From Muscardinus avellanarius (taxonomy: Eukaryota; Chordata; Mammalia; Rodentia; Gliridae), in contig OY726572.1 of NCBI GenBank assembly GCA_963383645.1, positions 28,030,792-28,094,791 of the forward strand: a stretch of 64,000 bases of DNA, read 5' to 3'. The notes beneath the pieces were generated by a model. The model saw only the letters and a program-made list of their open reading frames with translations. It had not been told where the DNA came from and did not search any database. The translations under genes were made by a program, and so were the position numbers. Shown one piece after another: positions 59,806-64,000 of the stretch; position 1 is the first letter of the stretch; the number at the start of each line of letters is the position of its first letter.

Positions 59806-62800
59806 TGTGTGGCTTTTCATATTGACATGCTCTAATGTTATTGAAGAAATAAGTAGTTCTGGATTATTTTTTGTTTTGTTTTTGGGTACTACAGATTGAG
59901 CCCCAGAACTGATTTCTTATATTTGATTCTGAATGATAAACTGTTATTTACTTGGAATCTTTGAAGAATGAGACATTGAAATTCCATAGAGACACTTGTG
60001 TAGCAAAGCAGATTCTTCTGAGGATACTACATTTCCCATTGGTCACTGTCTTCTCTGAACTCCGATAAGACCAAAGATTACAACAAGTGTCCCTTTATTA
60101 TATGACTTTTGAATTTCTAACTTTTTGTTTACATTAGCCTTTTATTTATTTTAATAAAGGCATAAATTATATTATTAATCTTTTATATGTACTTTACTGT
60201 TTGTAAAGTGGTGGGCCAACATGAAGCCTCAATAATTACATGCTAATTGATCAGTTTAATCATCATTGAGGCACTGCTTGACACAGAATAGCCAATAGAT
60301 ATTGTCAGTTCGGTGATTAAACTATTAGTGCTGGTTATTTGGATTATATTTATTTTTAGAGACAAACTTTTATCATTAGTTAATTAAAGAGATCAAATTA
60401 CTCACAGGGCCAATGTAGATAAAAACTAAAAGACTCCATCAAATACTTTGAAGTCATTCCACTGAAGCTGTTTTCATTGATCACTGACTTTTAGGGCCTT
60501 GCCAAGGAACAGTTGACATGGGTCATGCCCTCTCATAAAATTGGAAGAATATAAGTTTGAAGGAAGGAAAATCTCTGATGCAAACATTTGCCAGACAGAG
60601 TGGACATTTCTGAAATACAGACTAACTGCAGTGATTGCTTTTTTTCCACTTCAGCAGCATACAAGGTGATTCAATATTAGGCAAGGATATAAACCATATT
60701 CAGGAAGCCAGCTCACCATCTAGTAGTCTGTCAGTCAAAGACACATGAAACCTCAGACTAAAATGAAAGCCTAAGATGCAGGAGTACTGTCCAATTTTCT
60801 TCATGGATGCAAGACTGGCTCTGTTACCAGTGCATAACTTCTAGCCCACCTCTGTCTTGTCATGTTTCATATTTAATAGCAGATGGCTTCCTAGATGCAA
60901 GGATCAAGGAAGCAGTCGATCATCAGCAATTGACAATGGTACCATTAAAAATCAGTTCCAGGAGGCTGGAGATATGTAGGAGTGAATAACAAAATATCTA
61001 AGGTTCTGAGCCAAGAGGGCAGTGTACCATGATGACTGATAGGACTATTATTTATATGCAAAGACATCCTCAGTTCTGAACTTCAGTTAATAGTTCTCTA
61101 GAGGGCATTTTTCATTATTTAATGTACATCTATGTACATTTAATACATCCATGAGGTATCATGAGCATTGACACAAAATAGGGATATCAAGTTAAGAGAG
61201 AGTGTTTAACTCAATGTTTGTTATTGAATAAAATACTTGAAGTACTATGGACCTAAGCACTTATGGACATAAGTACTAAAATAGTATACAATGTGCCAGG
61301 GGACAGCTAGCAAAAGAGAAATCTAACAAATTAATAGAAGCATACATTTGATGTGGACGCTCTTGATATGAATCTGATCACTAGAAAGGTCCTGATATGT
61401 AACCGTGACTCAGAGTCCTGCTTCCTATACATGCTAATATTTTAATTGCACTCTTCATTACCTTTTGTTATAGCTACTGTATTTACTGGCATATCTCCTG
61501 GAAGATTTTAGAAAGGCATTGTCCTATGGAAATCTAATGTGAGGCACACATTCAAGCCACTTACATAATTTCAAATCTAACAGTGATATTAAAAAGCGAA
61601 AAAGACAAAATAAATTTTAGTGATATATTTGATTTTTATATTTTTTATTTGTGGTAAACTTTCAAAACAGGATCTCCATTTTCATTTAAAGCACAATCTT
61701 GTTAGCCACATTTCAGGTATCTACCAGTCAACAGCTCAGCTTTGGAAGAATTCCATGTGGGTAGAGAGTGACTACATGTGTCTTTTTTATTGTATTGTCC
61801 CAAGTACTTGCTAGAGTGCTTGGAGGTAAAAAATGTTTAATGAATAAATAAAAATTTTAAAAGCTCTTGGCAATATTCGTAGCTAAAGAAGGAGTTGGAT
61901 ATTCAATAACTATTGCTCTCACCAATGAATTTGGGCCTGTGTTTTTTAAGTTGAAGTAGCACTCTTCATTAGCAGCATAGCTAAAGTTTTAGAAAGTATT
62001 TTAGAAAAATGACAACAACTCACAGAATCTCATTAGTGAGTAGACTTAAAAGGAAACCTTCAAGTATGAAATACTACAGTGCTTTGCCACAAAGGACTAG
62101 TGTGTATTAATGAGTAGGAAATGGTGGTGTCTGGTAGTGTTGTAATTGCATTTAGAGTGCATTGCTCATGACCACGTTACAACGATCCTTAGATATTCTC
62201 TGACTGATGCTTCAGTATGTAAATTATTTGGCCCCTTTGATTCTTCTACTCTCTTATTTTGCTATTTTATCATTTATCTATGTAACTACTTATTATGAAC
62301 CTAAAAGATGAAATGGATTTACAGACCAGGAAAGTGAAAACTAGGTCAGTAGAATTTAATTACCTAGGGACCTTTATTGGAAAGCCTTTAAAACAAACAT
62401 ATTAAAGTTATGATAATTACCAGACATCATTAGAAAATGTGACTCAGAAGACAATCCTTTTTTGAGCACAGAAAAATACCAATTATAGTCAACATCACTT
62501 TACAAAAAAGCAATAAAATTCATGCAAATAGAACCACCTACACTGCCCGTATTACCATTGCAACATCTCTACTGTAACTGAGCAAGCCAGTTTACTTAAT
62601 TTATAGAACTAATCTGACAATACTCTTAAAAGTAAAGAGTTAAAGTTTGTCTGACAATATGTAATTAGAGAAGAATTGAACTCATTTCTGAAAGCAAATA
62701 CTAAAAAGAGTGCCATAGGCTATTGATCGACCACCAAGAATTCAGCTCAAAATTTTTTTTAAAAAACACTATTTAAAGTCCAGTTCCTTTAAAAAAAAAA

Positions 62801-63660
62801 AAAACATAGACTTTTTTTCTGGATTTGTTTAAGGTTCACAGTGGAAGTGATTTCTCACATATTTTTTGTTCAATTCCTTTTTAAAATAAACAACCCATTT
62901 CTCAGCCAAGTTCATTGGTGGAAGAGTCCAGGGTAAGAAAGAGAAGGGTGGTATGTGACGAGATATAACATTTCCCTGGGAGAAATGTGTTTTCTGATAA
63001 TAGTCTTATTAATTAGCTTAAGCAGGTAACAAATACAACATATTTACTTTAGGTCCACCTTGGGCAAAATCTGTAACAAGTTTTAAAGCAGTCTAAGTGT
63101 AACCACTTCCTTTTTAAGAGCCAGAGGTAACACAAACAAGGCAAGTATAAGTATTAGACAGTAGACAACAAGGTTCTACTTCATGGAAAAAAGTTTTGAG
63201 GAAAGGGAAATGAGTGAGGTTGGAGAGATAAAGAAAGCCTTGGTGAAAAGATTAAGACTGGGGTTTCCATTTGCAAACTGGGGAGGTGGAGAAGTGAGGA
63301 GCCCAGATGAGGGGGCCAGTGTGCTCAGAAATACCAGGCAAGACAGTGGAAGGTCACGCTGGGCACCTTGAAAGTTTGCAAAGGGATTCCTGTGTTGCAC
63401 AACAATAAACTTCCAAGGGGGGGGGAATCCTAGGAGATATAAAGTTACTAATTATTCAGAGTGATTGAAGAGTAACTCATCCAAAGATTTAGTTATTTTA
63501 CAACCACACCCATGAATATATGAAAATTGAGTCTCAAGAAATAAATGAGAGAATATTACAAAGCACAGACAGCCTAGGGGCTGAAAGAGAAGAATGAATA
63601 AAATTTCACCTCTTAGTATGACAGATGGAAGCTATGATGTGGGAAAAGTCGAAAAAAACC
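59806..63660. other. Unassigned AT-rich sequence
   Basis: About 3.9 kb. A possible SINE-tail scrap sits near 59884-59905 and a possible L2 end near 61795-61850, both weak. No exon or RNA gene seen. Confidence 0.35.
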
Positions 63661-63679
63661 AGTCTTTGTTGTTTGGGGG

Positions 63680-64000
63680 CACTGTATTAGTCAATATAGT
63701 TTAAGCTTATACTTCATAATAAATGGCACCCAATTCTCAGTATTCTAATGTGACAAAAATATATTTCTTATAAGAACAGTTCAGTTCCTTTCCTGGTGCT
63801 TTTCCACGGCAGCTGCACTCCATGTGGTGCCTCGGTGGTACAGGCTGCTTTGAATTTGTGGTTTTGTAAGACAGTGTTTCCTTCTAATCACAGTGGCAGC
63901 AGAGGAGAGATATTGGAAAACTGTACAGGATTGTTTTTTCAGAATTGACACCTGTCATTTTGCTCACATGTTCAGTGGTTAAAACTGTCATATTTCCCCA
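63680..64000 (+). mobile_element. Old interspersed repeat, family uncertain, cut by window end
   Basis: 'tcagtattctaatgtgacaa', 'ttgtggttttgtaagacagt', 'tggcagcagaggagagatat' and 'ttttgctcacatgttcagtg' follow the order of a known old mammalian interspersed repeat whose name I cannot fix. Confidence 0.45.

Overview
This is a gene-poor, AT-rich mammalian intergenic (or deep intronic) window. The best clue to the organism is a SINE seen about 22 times. It has a B1 (7SL-derived) head, an A-rich linker and an ID-like (tRNA-derived) tail ending in CCCCAGTACC. This B1-ID composite (B1-dID, or MEN) is known from squirrels and related sciuromorph rodents, so a squirrel-family genome is the most likely source. 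Order-wide old repeats (MIR, L2, MER5A, MLT1, old L1) fit a placental mammal. I see no intact host protein-coding gene, no structural RNA gene, no CRISPR and nothing prokaryotic. The open reading frames are short and mostly arise from repeats or chance.

Layout. 1-5.4 kb: an old LINE 3' region broken by an LTR piece and a SINE tail, then a low-complexity TATG tract, an L1 3' end and an old L1 on the minus strand. 5.4-9.8 kb: mostly unassigned sequence, with a polypyrimidine tract and a solo LTR with a perfect 5-bp target duplication. 10.03-11.78 kb: a processed pseudogene of MTAP with 5'UTR, whole coding region and 3'UTR. 12.86-15.86 kb: a MER5A hAT transposon split by a 2.78-kb L1-type insertion with a 15-bp target-site duplication (TSD). 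That insertion has a monomer-like CpG-rich 5'UTR, a broken ORF1, no sense ORF2, an inverted old ORF2 piece in the middle and the squirrel-type L1 3' tail. 17.5-18.5 kb: an MLT1 LTR split by a younger MaLR-type LTR. 19.3-38 kb: scattered SINEs, LTRs, MIR and L2. 38.8-40.1 kb: a SINE beside a 5'-truncated L1. 43.2-46.1 kb: a minus-strand L1 containing two SINEs. 46.2-47.2 kb: a 920-bp block between 25-bp perfect direct repeats. 51.4-52.1 kb: a SINE split by a composite element (GC-rich imperfect tandem units, LTR-like middle, L1 3' tail). 52.9-64 kb: L2, a MaLR LTR, more SINEs, long unassigned stretches and an old repeat cut by the window edge.

The common thread is L1-driven retroposition. SINEs, the MTAP retrocopy, the half-L1 and the composite element look like products of L1 enzymes, and most SINEs show clear TSDs. 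The two observations most worth follow-up are the half-L1 (12870-15650) and the LTR/L1-tail composite (51566-52044). They are dissimilar bodies carrying the same L1 3' tail, which is how non-autonomous families such as HAL1 and SVA are built. All family names come from recognition by eye; no alignment or database search was run.
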